Of a stretch of 17,301 nt of DNA, positions 1 through 7,449 are shown in pieces. Positions within the stretch are counted from its first letter, which is position 1, and each line of letters opens with the position of its first letter. Location: the NCBI GenBank assembly GCA_021780585.1, contig JAJXYM010000364.1, positions 1-17,301 of the forward strand, in the 5' to 3' direction. This DNA is from Deltaproteobacteria bacterium (GTDB taxonomy: Bacteria > Desulfobacterota > Binatia > Binatales > Binataceae). The position numbers were made by a program, and so were the translations under genes. Below the pieces are notes generated by a model. The model saw nothing but the letters and a program-made list of their open reading frames with translations, was not told the origin of the DNA and searched no databases.

Positions 1-1
1 C

Positions 2-247
2 GTCGCCTTCAAGCCGCTGTCGACCCTGATGCGTCCGCTGAAGTCGGTCGATTTGAAGACCAAGGCCGAGGCGGTCGGCGCGATCGAACGCTCCGACGTA
101 TGCGCGATTCCGGCGGCGGCGGTGATTGCGGAGACGGTCGTCGCCTTCGAGCTGGCGCGCGCGTTCCTGGAGAAATTCGGCGGCGATTCGCGCGTCGAAA
201 TCACCCGCAACTATCGCGGCTATCTCGAACAGCTCCGCGACTACTGA
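2..247 (+). CDS. aroC: Chorismate synthase, C-terminal part (5' end outside window)
   Basis: Chorismate synthase removes phosphate from 5-enolpyruvylshikimate-3-phosphate to give chorismate, using reduced FMN, as the last step of the shikimate pathway in the cytoplasm. Only about the last 81 codons are present, read from base 2 to the TGA at 245-247. The translation starts with a VAFKP/STLMRPL stretch, continues to DLKTK and then has ERSDVCAIPAA followed by a hydrophobic helix and LEKFGGDS. These are the conserved C-terminal blocks of the family, with the RSDVCA(I/V)PAA motif especially diagnostic. Full-length enzymes have about 360-390 residues, so most of the gene lies upstream. The aroK start follows 16 bases after the stop, and aroB follows that, so the three probably form one shikimate operon. 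Nothing unusual is seen in the visible part. Confidence 0.93.
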   Translation, partial: VAFKPLSTLMRPLKSVDLKTKAEAVGAIERSDVCAIPAAAVIAETVVAFELARAFLEKFGGDSRVEITRNYRGYLEQLRDY

Positions 248-263
248 ACGGAGCGCTCCCGCG

Positions 264-839
264 ATGGCGCCGAAGCTGATTCTGACCGGCTTCATGGCCA
301 CCGGTAAAAGCGTGGCCGCGCGCGCCTGCGCGCAGATCCTCGGCTGGCGCCTGATCGATTGCGACGCGATTATCACGGCGCGCGCCGGCCGGCCGATCGC
401 GGAGATTTTCCGCGCGCATGGCGAGGCTCATTTCCGGACGCTCGAACGCGAACTGATCGCGGATATCGCCGGAGAACGCCGGCGATGCCCGCAATGCGGC
501 AAGCCGCTGCCGGCGGTAATCGCGACCGGCGGCGGCGCGATCGTCGATCCGCGCAACTTCGCGGCGCTGAGCCGGATCGGCGTAATCGTCTGCCTGACCG
601 CCCGGCCCGAGGTGATCGCGCGCCGGATCGGTCCCGCCGCCGCGTCGCGCCCGATGCTTACGGCGGGCGGCAAGCCGCTCCCCGAACGGATCGCGGAACT
701 AATCGCGGCGCGCCGCGAAGCGTACGCCCGCGCGCCGCTTTCGCTCGACGCCTCCGACCTCACGATTGACCAGACCGCCGCGGCGATTGTCGCGGCCTTC
801 GCCACATACGGACGCAAATCATGGGCGACTTTATCGTAG
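264..839 (+). CDS. aroK: Shikimate kinase
   Basis: This enzyme phosphorylates shikimate at the 3-OH with ATP in the cytoplasm. The 191-residue product has the P-loop GFMATGKS at residues 9-16, the D32/D34 shikimate-binding acidic pair, R58 in the FRTLE block, and the GGG turn at 89-91. The ATG at 264 was chosen because it lies directly before the canonical first strand and has ACGGAG (248-253) ten bases upstream. The same frame stays open upstream to an ATG at 126, but that stretch only overlaps aroC and has no family similarity. The protein is a little longer than the usual 165-175 residues, partly because of an Arg-rich CPQCGKP insertion at residues 72-82, just before the GGG strand. A lone CxxC there is unusual for the family. 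Its last 19 bases overlap aroB, which suggests translational coupling. Confidence 0.93.
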   Translation: MAPKLILTGFMATGKSVAARACAQILGWRLIDCDAIITARAGRPIAEIFRAHGEAHFRTLERELIADIAGERRRCPQCGKPLPAVIATGGGAIVDPRNFAALSRIGVIVCLTARPEVIARRIGPAAASRPMLTAGGKPLPERIAELIAARREAYARAPLSLDASDLTIDQTAAAIVAAFATYGRKSWATLS

Positions 840-1897
840 AGCTTGCCGCCAACGCGCATCCGGTGCACGTGGCCGCCGGCGCGCTCGATCGGCTCGGCGA
901 GCTCGCGCGCGCCGCCGGACTGAAACCGGCGCGCGCCGCCCTCGTCACCGATTCCAACGTCGCGCCGCTGTACGGCGACCGCGCCGCGCGCGCGTTGCGC
1001 GCCGCCGGCTTCGACCCCGCGATCGTCGTCGTCGCGGCGGGCGAAGCGAGCAAATCCCTGGCCACGCTCGCCACGGTCTATGATCGCCTCGCCGACGCCG
1101 GCCTCGATCGCTCAAGCGCGATCTTCGCTTTGGGCGGCGGCGTGGTCGGCGATCTCGCGGGCTTCGCCGCCGCCACCTGGATGCGCGGAATCGCGGTCGC
1201 GCAGATTCCCACCACGCTCGTCGCGCAGGTCGATTCCGCGCTCGGCGGCAAGACCGGAATCAATCATCCCTCGGCCAAGAACCTGATCGGCGCGTTCCAT
1301 CAGCCGCGTCTCGTCGTCGCCGACGTCGCCACCCTGGCGACGCTGCCCGAGCGCGAATTTCGCGAGGGCCTCGCCGAGGCGATCAAGTACGGCGCGATCA
1401 TGGACGCGCCGATGGTCGCGGCGCTGGAAGCCGCGATGCCCGCGATTCTCCGCCGCGAACCCGCGACGCTGGCCGAAATCGTCGAACGTTCGCTGCGGCA
1501 TAAGGCGTTTGTCGTCCAGAGCGACGAGCGCGAAGGCGGCCTGCGCAAAATCCTCAACTTCGGCCATACCATCGGCCACGCGCTCGAGGCCTCGGCCGGT
1601 TACGGCAGCCTCCTGCACGGCGAGGCGGTCGCGATCGGGATGGGCGCTGCGACCGCCCTCTCGCGCGCCTGCGCGAACCTGCCCGCCCCCGACGCCACGC
1701 GCCTGCTTGGCCTGATCGAAGCCGCCGGCCTGGCCACGCGACTACCCGCCGGATGGCGTGGCGCGGAGTTCGATCGCGCCCTCAAGCTCGACAAGAAACG
1801 CGCCGGCGCCGGCGTCGAATTCGTCCTGATCGATCGGCTCGGCCACGCTTTCACGCGCGAGTTGGGCTTCGACGAAATTATCGCCGCGCTGGCCTGA
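821..1897 (+). CDS. aroB: 3-dehydroquinate synthase
   Basis: AroB converts 3-deoxy-D-arabino-heptulosonate 7-phosphate to 3-dehydroquinate, the second step of the shikimate pathway, using NAD and a divalent metal. The 358-residue protein has normal length. Visible motifs are the NAD-binding GGGVVGD at 105-111 followed by LAGFAAATWMRG, the PTTLVAQVDSALGGKTGIN block at 130-148 that carries the substrate-binding Lys144 and Asn148, the metal-ligand region EGLAEAIKYG, and the two His motifs NFGHTIGHALE and LHGEAVAIGM. The ATG at 821 lies inside the end of aroK (19-base overlap) with no strong ribosome binding site of its own, so it probably relies on translation of aroK. The gene closes the aroC-aroK-aroB run, and the next gene converges on it from the minus strand. 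Confidence 0.96.
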   Translation: MGDFIVELAANAHPVHVAAGALDRLGELARAAGLKPARAALVTDSNVAPLYGDRAARALRAAGFDPAIVVVAAGEASKSLATLATVYDRLADAGLDRSSAIFALGGGVVGDLAGFAAATWMRGIAVAQIPTTLVAQVDSALGGKTGINHPSAKNLIGAFHQPRLVVADVATLATLPEREFREGLAEAIKYGAIMDAPMVAALEAAMPAILRREPATLAEIVERSLRHKAFVVQSDEREGGLRKILNFGHTIGHALEASAGYGSLLHGEAVAIGMGAATALSRACANLPAPDATRLLGLIEAAGLATRLPAGWRGAEFDRALKLDKKRAGAGVEFVLIDRLGHAFTRELGFDEIIAALA

Positions 1898-1915
1898 CCG
1901 GGCCGCGCCGCGCGC

Positions 1916-1951
1916 AAAAAAATACGGGGAGAGCCACAACGCCCTCCCCGT
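1916..1951 (-). terminator. Intrinsic terminator between convergent genes
   Basis: A perfect 8-bp stem (ACGGGGAG at 1924-1931 with CTCCCCGT at 1944-1951) encloses a 12-base loop. On the plus strand it is preceded by seven A residues (1916-1922), so minus-strand RNA carries the stem followed by A and then seven U. That is a classic factor-independent terminator for the phosphotriesterase-like gene, whose stop ends at 1979, 28 bases before the stem. For aroB transcripts the tail is only UUCC, so termination in that direction would be weaker. Confidence 0.8.
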
Positions 1952-1978
1952 TCCAATCGCGCGCGAATTTCCTTCCGC

Positions 1979-2935
1979 TCAGCTCTCGAAATAGCGCCGC
2001 GGATTCTCCATCAGCATCGCGTCGATCTTGCGCTGCGGCACCCCCGCCTCTTTCAGCGCCGGCACGATATGCTTGAAGATGTGCGTCGGATTCCAGTTCT
2101 CGATCAGCTTGCGCGTCTTTTCGTCCATGTCCGGCAGCCCCTTGCCCAGCCAGCAGGCGACCGAATCGTGCGACAGCACCAGTTGCCTTTCGAAACCAAC
2201 TCCCACCAATCCGATCAGCGCCGCCATCCGCAGCCGGTCGGGATGGAGAAAATCCAGCCCGAAGCGGTCGAAGCCCAGGTAACAGCCCCGATCGAGCATG
2301 TCCGTATGGTAGCGCAGGTCGGAGGAGCCGCAGCTATGGCCGATCACCACGCGGCCGAAATCGACCCCCTCCGACGCGAAAATATCGAGCTGCTCGCGCC
2401 CCATCGTGCCTTCATCGGTATGCGTCGTGATCGGCGCGCCGGTGCGCTTTGACGCCCGCGCCGCCGCGCGCAGGCACTTCTCCTCGTACTCGGTGATCCG
2501 GTCCTTGCCGGTCGCGCACTTGATAATTCCGGCCTTGATCCCGGTCTCGCCGATTCCTTTGGTCAGCTCGGCCGCGTACACGTCCGTGATCTCCTCGACC
2601 GACCGCTGCTTGAAATACGGCGTATTCCCGAGCTCTTCCTTGTACAGCCCGGTCGCGCAAATCACGTTGATTCCGCTGGCCGCCGCGACTTCCGCCATGA
2701 ACACGACGTCGCGGCCGATATCGTTGGGACAGGGATCGACGAACGTGCTCAGCCCCAGGTCCTTCAGCTCCTTGAGCCGCTCGGTCGCCTGCCTGAGCGC
2801 GGTCTTGCGATCGAAGCGGGGCGCCGTGCAATCCAGCTCCCATCCCGCCCAGCCAATCAGCAGATGCTCATGCATCAGCGTAACGCCGAGCTTGTCCGTG
2901 CTCACCGTGCCGGTGACGGTATTGATCGTTTTCAT
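1979..2935 (-). CDS. Phosphotriesterase-family metal-dependent hydrolase
   Basis: The 318-residue product belongs to the phosphotriesterase (PTE/PHP) branch of the amidohydrolase superfamily: TIM barrels with a binuclear metal site that act on lactones, phosphotriesters or unknown esters. The full ligand set is visible: H22 and H24 in LMHEHLL, K139 in GIIKCATG (the lysine that becomes carboxylated), H172 in TTHTDEG, H200 in VIGHSCG and D257 in LSHDS, which acts as catalytic Asp. The start at 2935 gives a normal N-terminus, with GGGAG-like purines (CAGGGAG) about 11 bases upstream. No signal peptide is seen, so it is probably cytoplasmic. It lies 97 bases downstream of lspA on the same strand and ends at the terminator shared with aroB. 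The substrate cannot be deduced. A lactonase-like or promiscuous esterase role is the family default, and true organophosphate hydrolysis should not be assumed. Confidence 0.9.
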   Translation of the reverse strand: MKTINTVTGTVSTDKLGVTLMHEHLLIGWAGWELDCTAPRFDRKTALRQATERLKELKDLGLSTFVDPCPNDIGRDVVFMAEVAAASGINVICATGLYKEELGNTPYFKQRSVEEITDVYAAELTKGIGETGIKAGIIKCATGKDRITEYEEKCLRAAARASKRTGAPITTHTDEGTMGREQLDIFASEGVDFGRVVIGHSCGSSDLRYHTDMLDRGCYLGFDRFGLDFLHPDRLRMAALIGLVGVGFERQLVLSHDSVACWLGKGLPDMDEKTRKLIENWNPTHIFKHIVPALKEAGVPQRKIDAMLMENPRRYFES

Positions 2936-2965
2936 CGCCGCTTCGCTCCCTGCCGCGCGAATTTG

Positions 2966-2989
2966 CCGGCCGGCGTCCTCGCCGGCCGG
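2966..2989. repeat. Perfect 10-bp inverted repeat between lspA and the hydrolase gene
   Basis: CCGGCCGGCG (2966-2975) and CGCCGGCCGG (2980-2989) form a perfect 10-bp stem around a 4-base loop, TCCT. It lies after the lspA stop (3033) and about 30 bases before the hydrolase start (2935), both on the minus strand. There is no U-tract on either side, so it is not a textbook terminator. It could weaken read-through from ileS-lspA, stabilise the 3' end, or sit in the hydrolase 5' leader. The arms are themselves palindromic and GC-rich sequence makes such stems easier to get by chance, but a 10-bp perfect one is still noteworthy. Confidence 0.6.
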
Positions 2990-3032
2990 GCCGCGCGTGA
3001 TTCGTTACGCTAATCGCGACCGGGCCGCGCCG

Positions 3033-3599
3033 TCAATTCCGCTCCGGCCCGCCGCCGGCCGTCCGCGCCGCCGCGCGATCGTCGAGCCACGAAAAAATCA
3101 GGATCATCGCGACCCCGGCCGTAATCGCCGAGTCCGCGACGTTGAACACCGGGTAGCTGAAGCTTCCGTGATGGAAATAGATAAAGTCGGTGACCAGCCC
3201 GCGCGCCAATCGATCGATCAGATTGCCGATCGTGCCGCCCAGCACCAGCGCGAACGCCGCCGCCATCCGCGCCGGCGTCGTCCGCCGCGCCATCAGGACC
3301 GCCAGCACGACGATCGCGGCGGCCGAAAGCGCGACGAAAAACGCATGCCGGAACCATTGCGGCATCGTCGCGAACAGGCTGAACGCCGCGCCCGGATTCT
3401 GCGTGTAGGTCAGATCGATCCAGTCGGGAATCAGCGGCAACGATTGATCGAGCCGGAAATGCGAACTGACATAAAGCTTGCTGAGCTGATCGATCAGCAC
3501 GATCGGCGCCGTGACCAGCACAATCATCGGCCAGAGCCAGCGCCGTCCGGCCGTTTTCGCGGCGGCGGCGCCGTCGGACGCGATTGGAACTGACGCCAT
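3033..3599 (-). CDS. lspA: Lipoprotein signal peptidase (signal peptidase II)
   Basis: LspA is an inner-membrane aspartyl protease that removes signal peptides from diacylglyceryl-modified prolipoproteins. The product (188 residues from ATG 3599) has four hydrophobic segments, roughly residues 23-40, 80-103, 110-128 and 150-172. Family motifs are DQLSK near residue 37, NPGAAFS at 68-74, GGTIGNLIDR at 121-130 and FNVADSAI from 152. D138 (in VTDFI) and D156 (in VADS) match the catalytic Asp pair. An in-frame ATG at 3635 would add 12 residues inside ileS. I prefer 3599 because it lies four bases after the ileS stop and gives a length closer to the usual 160-170. The N-terminal tail before the first helix is Ala-rich. 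ileS-lspA adjacency is common in many bacteria, and the two are probably co-transcribed. Confidence 0.95.
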   Translation of the reverse strand: MASVPIASDGAAAAKTAGRRWLWPMIVLVTAPIVLIDQLSKLYVSSHFRLDQSLPLIPDWIDLTYTQNPGAAFSLFATMPQWFRHAFFVALSAAAIVVLAVLMARRTTPARMAAAFALVLGGTIGNLIDRLARGLVTDFIYFHHGSFSYPVFNVADSAITAGVAMILIFSWLDDRAAARTAGGGPERN

Positions 3600-3603
3600 C
3601 GCC

Positions 3604-6483
3604 TCAGCCGCCGACGACCGCCCGGCAGCGTTCATCGAGTTCGCCCTCGCCTTCGAAATATTTCCAGCATCGCGGACACTTCCGCCCCGGCGCCTTGCGT
3701 CCGACCACGACCATCGGCGGATTCGCCGCAAGCCGCCCGAAACGACCGTCCGCACGAAAATTCTCCGCGCCGTCCGCCTGCGCCTTGAGCGTGGACGCGG
3801 CGCTTGCGGAGAGAATCGCAACCTCCGAAACGATGAACAGATCCTTCAATTGATCGCGATATTCATCCAGCATCGCCGCCAGCGCGCGGTCCTCGGCCGC
3901 TGTTCCGAGCTCGACCCGCGCCTCCAGCGGCGCGCCGATTTCACCCGCCTGCCGCATCGTCTCGAGCACCTTGAGCGCCTCGCCGCGCACGGCCAGCAGC
4001 CGGCCCCATCGCGCCTCCAATTCCGCGTCGGCGAAACGATCGTCGGGAGGAGCCAGCGTCAGCAGATGCACGCTGTCGGCGGCGCGTCCCGGAATATGCG
4101 AATAGATCTCGTCCGCCGTATACGGAATCAGCGGCGCCAGCATCCGCACCAGCGCGTCGAGCGTCAGATACAACGCGGTCTGCGCCGAACGCCGCTCGCG
4201 CGAATTTTCCGCGTCGCAATAGAGCCGGTCGCGCGCGACATCGATATGCAGCGAACTCAGCTCGACCACGACGAAATTCAGCATCGCGTGATACACCGCC
4301 TGAAAATCATACCCCTCGAACGCTTTCAGCACGTCGGCCTTGAGCCGCTCCAGCCGCGCCAGAATATAGCGGTCGAATTCGAGCATCGCCGCCGGTTCGA
4401 GCAGATCGCGCGCCGGATCGAAGTCGCTGAGATTTCCGAGCAGGTAGCGGCAGGTGTTACGAATCTTGCGGTAGGATTCCGCCACCGCCGCGTAAATCGT
4501 TTTTCCGAGCGCGAGCTCGCTGGTGTAATCCAGCGACGCATAGACCAGCCGCAGCACGTCCGCGCCCATCCGGTTGATCGCGTCAATCGCGTCCTCCGAA
4601 TTGCCCAGCGACTTCGACATCTTGCGCCCCTGCTCGTCGACCGTCAGGCCGTGGCTGATCACGCTGCGAAAGGGCGCATGGCCGCGCTCGGCGACCGCGC
4701 AGGTCAGCGACGAGCCGAACCATCCGCGCGCCTGCTCGACCGCCTCCAGATAGGCGTCCGCCGGCCACGACAGTTCGGGCCGTTTGCCGAGCACGGCGGC
4801 CTGCGACGATCCCGAATCGAACCAGACGTCGAGCACGTCCTCTTCCTTGCTGAAATCGCCGCCGCCGCATCGCGCGCATCTGACCGACGGCGCAACGAAA
4901 TCGCCCACCGGCCGCTCGAACCATGCGTCGGAGCCTTCGCGCGCGAAAATCTCCTCCGCCGCGCGCATCACTTCGTCGTATAGCCCGACGTCGCCGCATC
5001 CCGCGCACTTCAGCGCCGGAATCGGCACGCCCCACGCCCGCTGGCGCGACAGACACCAGTCCGGCCGCGTCTCGGTCATGTTGCGAATCCGGTCGCGCGA
5101 CCACGCCGGAATCCATTTCACCGCGTCGATCTCGGCGATTACCCGCTCGCGCAGCCCGTTATGGTCGATCCGCAGGAACCATTGCTCGGCGGCGAGGAAA
5201 ATCAGCGGATTCTTGCATCGCCAGCAATGCGGATAGCTGTGCGCGTAGTCGTGCGTATGGAGCAGCGCGCCGATTTCTCTCAGCTTCGCGACGATCGCCG
5301 GGTTCGCGGCGAAGACGTTTTGCCCCGCCCATTCGCCCGCTTCGGCCGTAAACGTCCCGCCCCGATCGACCGGAGTGAACGGCTTCAGCCCGTATTGATT
5401 TCCGACCACGAAGTCTTCGTAGCCGTGTCCGGGCGCGGTATGCACGAGGCCGGTACCCGCTTCCGCCGTGACGTGATCGCCGTACATCAGCTTCACGTCG
5501 CGCGGCGCCAACGGATGGCGAAAAATGTCGCGCCCGTCGCGCGCGCGCAGCGCGGCTGAATCGAGCATGATCGTCTTTTCGACGGCGAGTCCGCATTCCT
5601 TTGCGACCGCGTCGGCCAGCCGCTCGGCGACAACGTAGTATTTATCGCCGACTTTGAGCGCGACGTACTCGAACGTCGGGTTCAGGCTGATGCCGAGATT
5701 GGCCGGCAGCGTCCATGGCGTGGTCGTCCAGATCACCGCGAACATCCGGCCCGCCCGCCGCGCCTGTTCCAGCTCCGCGCCCTCGCCCGGATCCGCCGCC
5801 AGCGTCGCCGCGTCGCCGGTCGCGGCGTTGAACGCGAACGCGACATAGATCGACGGCGAGACATGCTCGCGGTATTCGACCTCCGCCTCGGCCAGCGCCG
5901 TGCGATCGAAAAAACACCAATGGACCGGGCGCAGGCCGCGATAGACGTAACCGCCCGCGGTCAGATTCCGCAACACGCCGATTTCGGCCGCGTCATACTC
6001 CGGATCCATCGTGATATACGGCCGATACCAGTCGCCGATACATCCGAGCCGCATGAAATCCGCGCGCTGAATCTCAATCCACTTGTCGGCCTCGTTGCGG
6101 CATAGCCGGCGCAATTCGAGCTTGGAGAGCGTGCGCGCCCGCTCGCCCAGATCACGCGAGACCTTGAACTCGATCGGCATCCCGTGACAGTCCCATCCGG
6201 GAACGTACGGCGTCCGGAAGCCCATCATCGAGCGCGAGCGCACGACGAAATCCTTGAGCGCCTTGTTCAGCGCCGTGCCCATATGCACCCGGCCGTTGGC
6301 GTAGGGCGGCCCGTCGTGCAGGATCCAGACGGGCGCGTCGGCGCGCGCCTCAAGGATTCGCGTGTACAGATTCGTCTCGTTCCAGCGCTTGAGCGTCTCC
6401 GGCTCCCGCTTCGGCAGATTCGCCTTCATCGGGAAGTCGGTCTTCGGCAGTTTCAGCGTCGCTTTGTAATCGGTTTCGGCCAC
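3604..6483 (-). CDS. ileS: Isoleucyl-tRNA synthetase
   Basis: IleRS charges tRNA-Ile with isoleucine and edits misactivated valine. The 959-residue product is class I, with PPYANG and the HIGH variant HMGT at 67-70, PGWDCHG and GMPIE after it, an editing domain containing TTPWTLPAN, and KMSKS at 621-625. An internal zinc knuckle has C493, C496, C536 and C539, just before EEDVLDVWFDSG. The C-terminal zinc ribbon has C936 and C939 (CPRC) but its second pair reads D950-ERC953, so one expected Cys is Asp. I chose GTG 6483 because it gives the family N-terminus (xxxDYKxTLxLPKTDFPMK). The next ATG, at 6429, would lose that block, and the open frame further upstream runs through another gene. AAGGAG lies about 45 bases upstream, too far to act as a normal ribosome binding site. 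lspA follows after four bases. Confidence 0.95.
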   Translation of the reverse strand: MAETDYKATLKLPKTDFPMKANLPKREPETLKRWNETNLYTRILEARADAPVWILHDGPPYANGRVHMGTALNKALKDFVVRSRSMMGFRTPYVPGWDCHGMPIEFKVSRDLGERARTLSKLELRRLCRNEADKWIEIQRADFMRLGCIGDWYRPYITMDPEYDAAEIGVLRNLTAGGYVYRGLRPVHWCFFDRTALAEAEVEYREHVSPSIYVAFAFNAATGDAATLAADPGEGAELEQARRAGRMFAVIWTTTPWTLPANLGISLNPTFEYVALKVGDKYYVVAERLADAVAKECGLAVEKTIMLDSAALRARDGRDIFRHPLAPRDVKLMYGDHVTAEAGTGLVHTAPGHGYEDFVVGNQYGLKPFTPVDRGGTFTAEAGEWAGQNVFAANPAIVAKLREIGALLHTHDYAHSYPHCWRCKNPLIFLAAEQWFLRIDHNGLRERVIAEIDAVKWIPAWSRDRIRNMTETRPDWCLSRQRAWGVPIPALKCAGCGDVGLYDEVMRAAEEIFAREGSDAWFERPVGDFVAPSVRCARCGGGDFSKEEDVLDVWFDSGSSQAAVLGKRPELSWPADAYLEAVEQARGWFGSSLTCAVAERGHAPFRSVISHGLTVDEQGRKMSKSLGNSEDAIDAINRMGADVLRLVYASLDYTSELALGKTIYAAVAESYRKIRNTCRYLLGNLSDFDPARDLLEPAAMLEFDRYILARLERLKADVLKAFEGYDFQAVYHAMLNFVVVELSSLHIDVARDRLYCDAENSRERRSAQTALYLTLDALVRMLAPLIPYTADEIYSHIPGRAADSVHLLTLAPPDDRFADAELEARWGRLLAVRGEALKVLETMRQAGEIGAPLEARVELGTAAEDRALAAMLDEYRDQLKDLFIVSEVAILSASAASTLKAQADGAENFRADGRFGRLAANPPMVVVGRKAPGRKCPRCWKYFEGEGELDERCRAVVGG

Positions 6484-6623
6484 GGGCGCGATCGGCCGGC
6501 GCGACGATTCGCCGCGCGGCCGTTGAACTCCTTCATTTGGACGCGAAGCCGCGTCAATCGTCCTCAGGATAGCCGATTGAATCGCGCCCGCGCGAGTCTC
6601 GCCGCGCGCCCGGCCTGCGCCGC

Positions 6624-7295
6624 TCAGGCCAGCGCGCGGCCGACCACGACCGCCAGCCAGATCGTGATCGCGACGGCGACCGACACGACGATGATCGCGA
6701 GAAACCCGAGCAGGATCGCGCCGAGCGCCCGCCAGGCGGAAAATCCGTGCACCTCGCCGAGGCATTTGAGCGAAATCACGAACGACCAGATTCCGCCCAC
6801 CAGCCCGATCAAACCGAAGGGCGAAAGCGTCGGATGGCGCATCGACGACGCCGACGGCATCCAGATCGCGGCGGCGAATATGTCGACGATCGTGATGAAG
6901 ATTGACGGCACGCGCGACCAGGCCAGCGCCGCCCGCACGCTGATCGCGTCGGCCGTCCCGCCCAGTATCGCGCCCGACCAGCGATAGAGCGCGCCGAAGG
7001 CATAGAGCATCGCGACGCTGAATCCGCCCGTCAGCAGCGCCGCGATCGCGACCCCGAACGGACCAAGGTGCGGCATCCGCATCGGCATATGGGCCGGCGC
7101 GATCGGCGCGACCGCCATATTGACCCGCATCCCCAGCGCCGCCAGCGCGCCGGCGACGAACGCGATGCCGAGCACAAACTTGCGCGGATCGGCCGCGACG
7201 ATGCGCCGCATCGTCGCGCGCGGCCGAATCCAAATCGCGAGCCACGCCTCAACCCAGATATCACCCGCCGCTGCGCCGTCCATCCGCTCCCCCAT
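6624..7295 (-). CDS. Yip1-like multi-pass membrane protein
   Basis: The product (223 residues from ATG 7295) has a short polar N-terminus, then IWIRPRATMRRIVAADPRKF, then about five hydrophobic helices near residues 40-58, 72-105, 125-147, 155-175 and 190-220. The RPRxTMRxIxAxDP opening followed by several helices resembles bacterial Yip1-domain (PF04893) proteins, inner-membrane proteins of unknown function. This assignment rests on pattern, not on catalytic residues. A second ATG at 7283 (four residues later) has GGGGGAG close by, so the start is uncertain by 12 bases. The same frame extends upstream to 7556 but that part is Arg/Ser-rich and overlaps the divergent CoA-transferase gene. It precedes ileS by 140 bases on the same strand. 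A short stem, GGCCTG/CAGGCC at 6612-6630, overlaps its stop codon but lacks a U-tract. Confidence 0.75.
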   Translation of the reverse strand: MGERMDGAAAGDIWVEAWLAIWIRPRATMRRIVAADPRKFVLGIAFVAGALAALGMRVNMAVAPIAPAHMPMRMPHLGPFGVAIAALLTGGFSVAMLYAFGALYRWSGAILGGTADAISVRAALAWSRVPSIFITIVDIFAAAIWMPSASSMRHPTLSPFGLIGLVGGIWSFVISLKCLGEVHGFSAWRALGAILLGFLAIIVVSVAVAITIWLAVVVGRALA

Positions 7296-7321
7296 GCGCG
7301 ACCTTGACGCGCCGATCGGAA

Positions 7322-7351
7322 TTGAAAGCTCGATACGACTTCCCGTATAGT
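7322..7351 (+). promoter_or_regulatory. Candidate sigma70-type promoter for the CoA-transferase pair
   Basis: TTGAAA (7322-7327, five of six to the consensus) is followed after 18 bases by TATAGT (7346-7351, five of six). It points toward the CoA-transferase gene at 7450 and would give a leader of about 90 bases. It lies in the 154-base gap between divergent genes, and this gap is locally AT-richer. A second AT-rich element, TAAAAT at 7394-7399, has no matching -35 box. Confidence 0.5.
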
Positions 7352-7449
7352 CCCGCCAAATCGTAACGATCCGCCGGCGATATCGCGAGCGGCTAAAATT
7401 AGTCGTTCGTCCGCGCGCCGCGCGACCACGCCACGAAAGGATTTCGCCA

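Noticed and set aside
126..263. Upstream extension of aroK
   Set aside because: It overlaps the conserved end of aroC and is low-complexity Arg/Ser; ATG 264 gives the standard N-terminus.
2406..3593. 395-codon plus-strand open frame
   Set aside because: Antisense to the hydrolase and lspA, which have complete active-site motifs; the composition is Arg-rich and looks like a GC-skewed shadow.
3511..4983. 490-codon plus-strand open frame
   Set aside because: Lies opposite the KMSKS and C-terminal half of ileS, with no recognisable domain; typical long antisense frame in GC-rich DNA.
6484..7245. In-frame upstream extension of ileS by about 250 codons
   Set aside because: It is Arg/Asp-rich, has no synthetase similarity and runs through the Yip1-like gene in another frame; the family N-terminus begins at GTG 6483.
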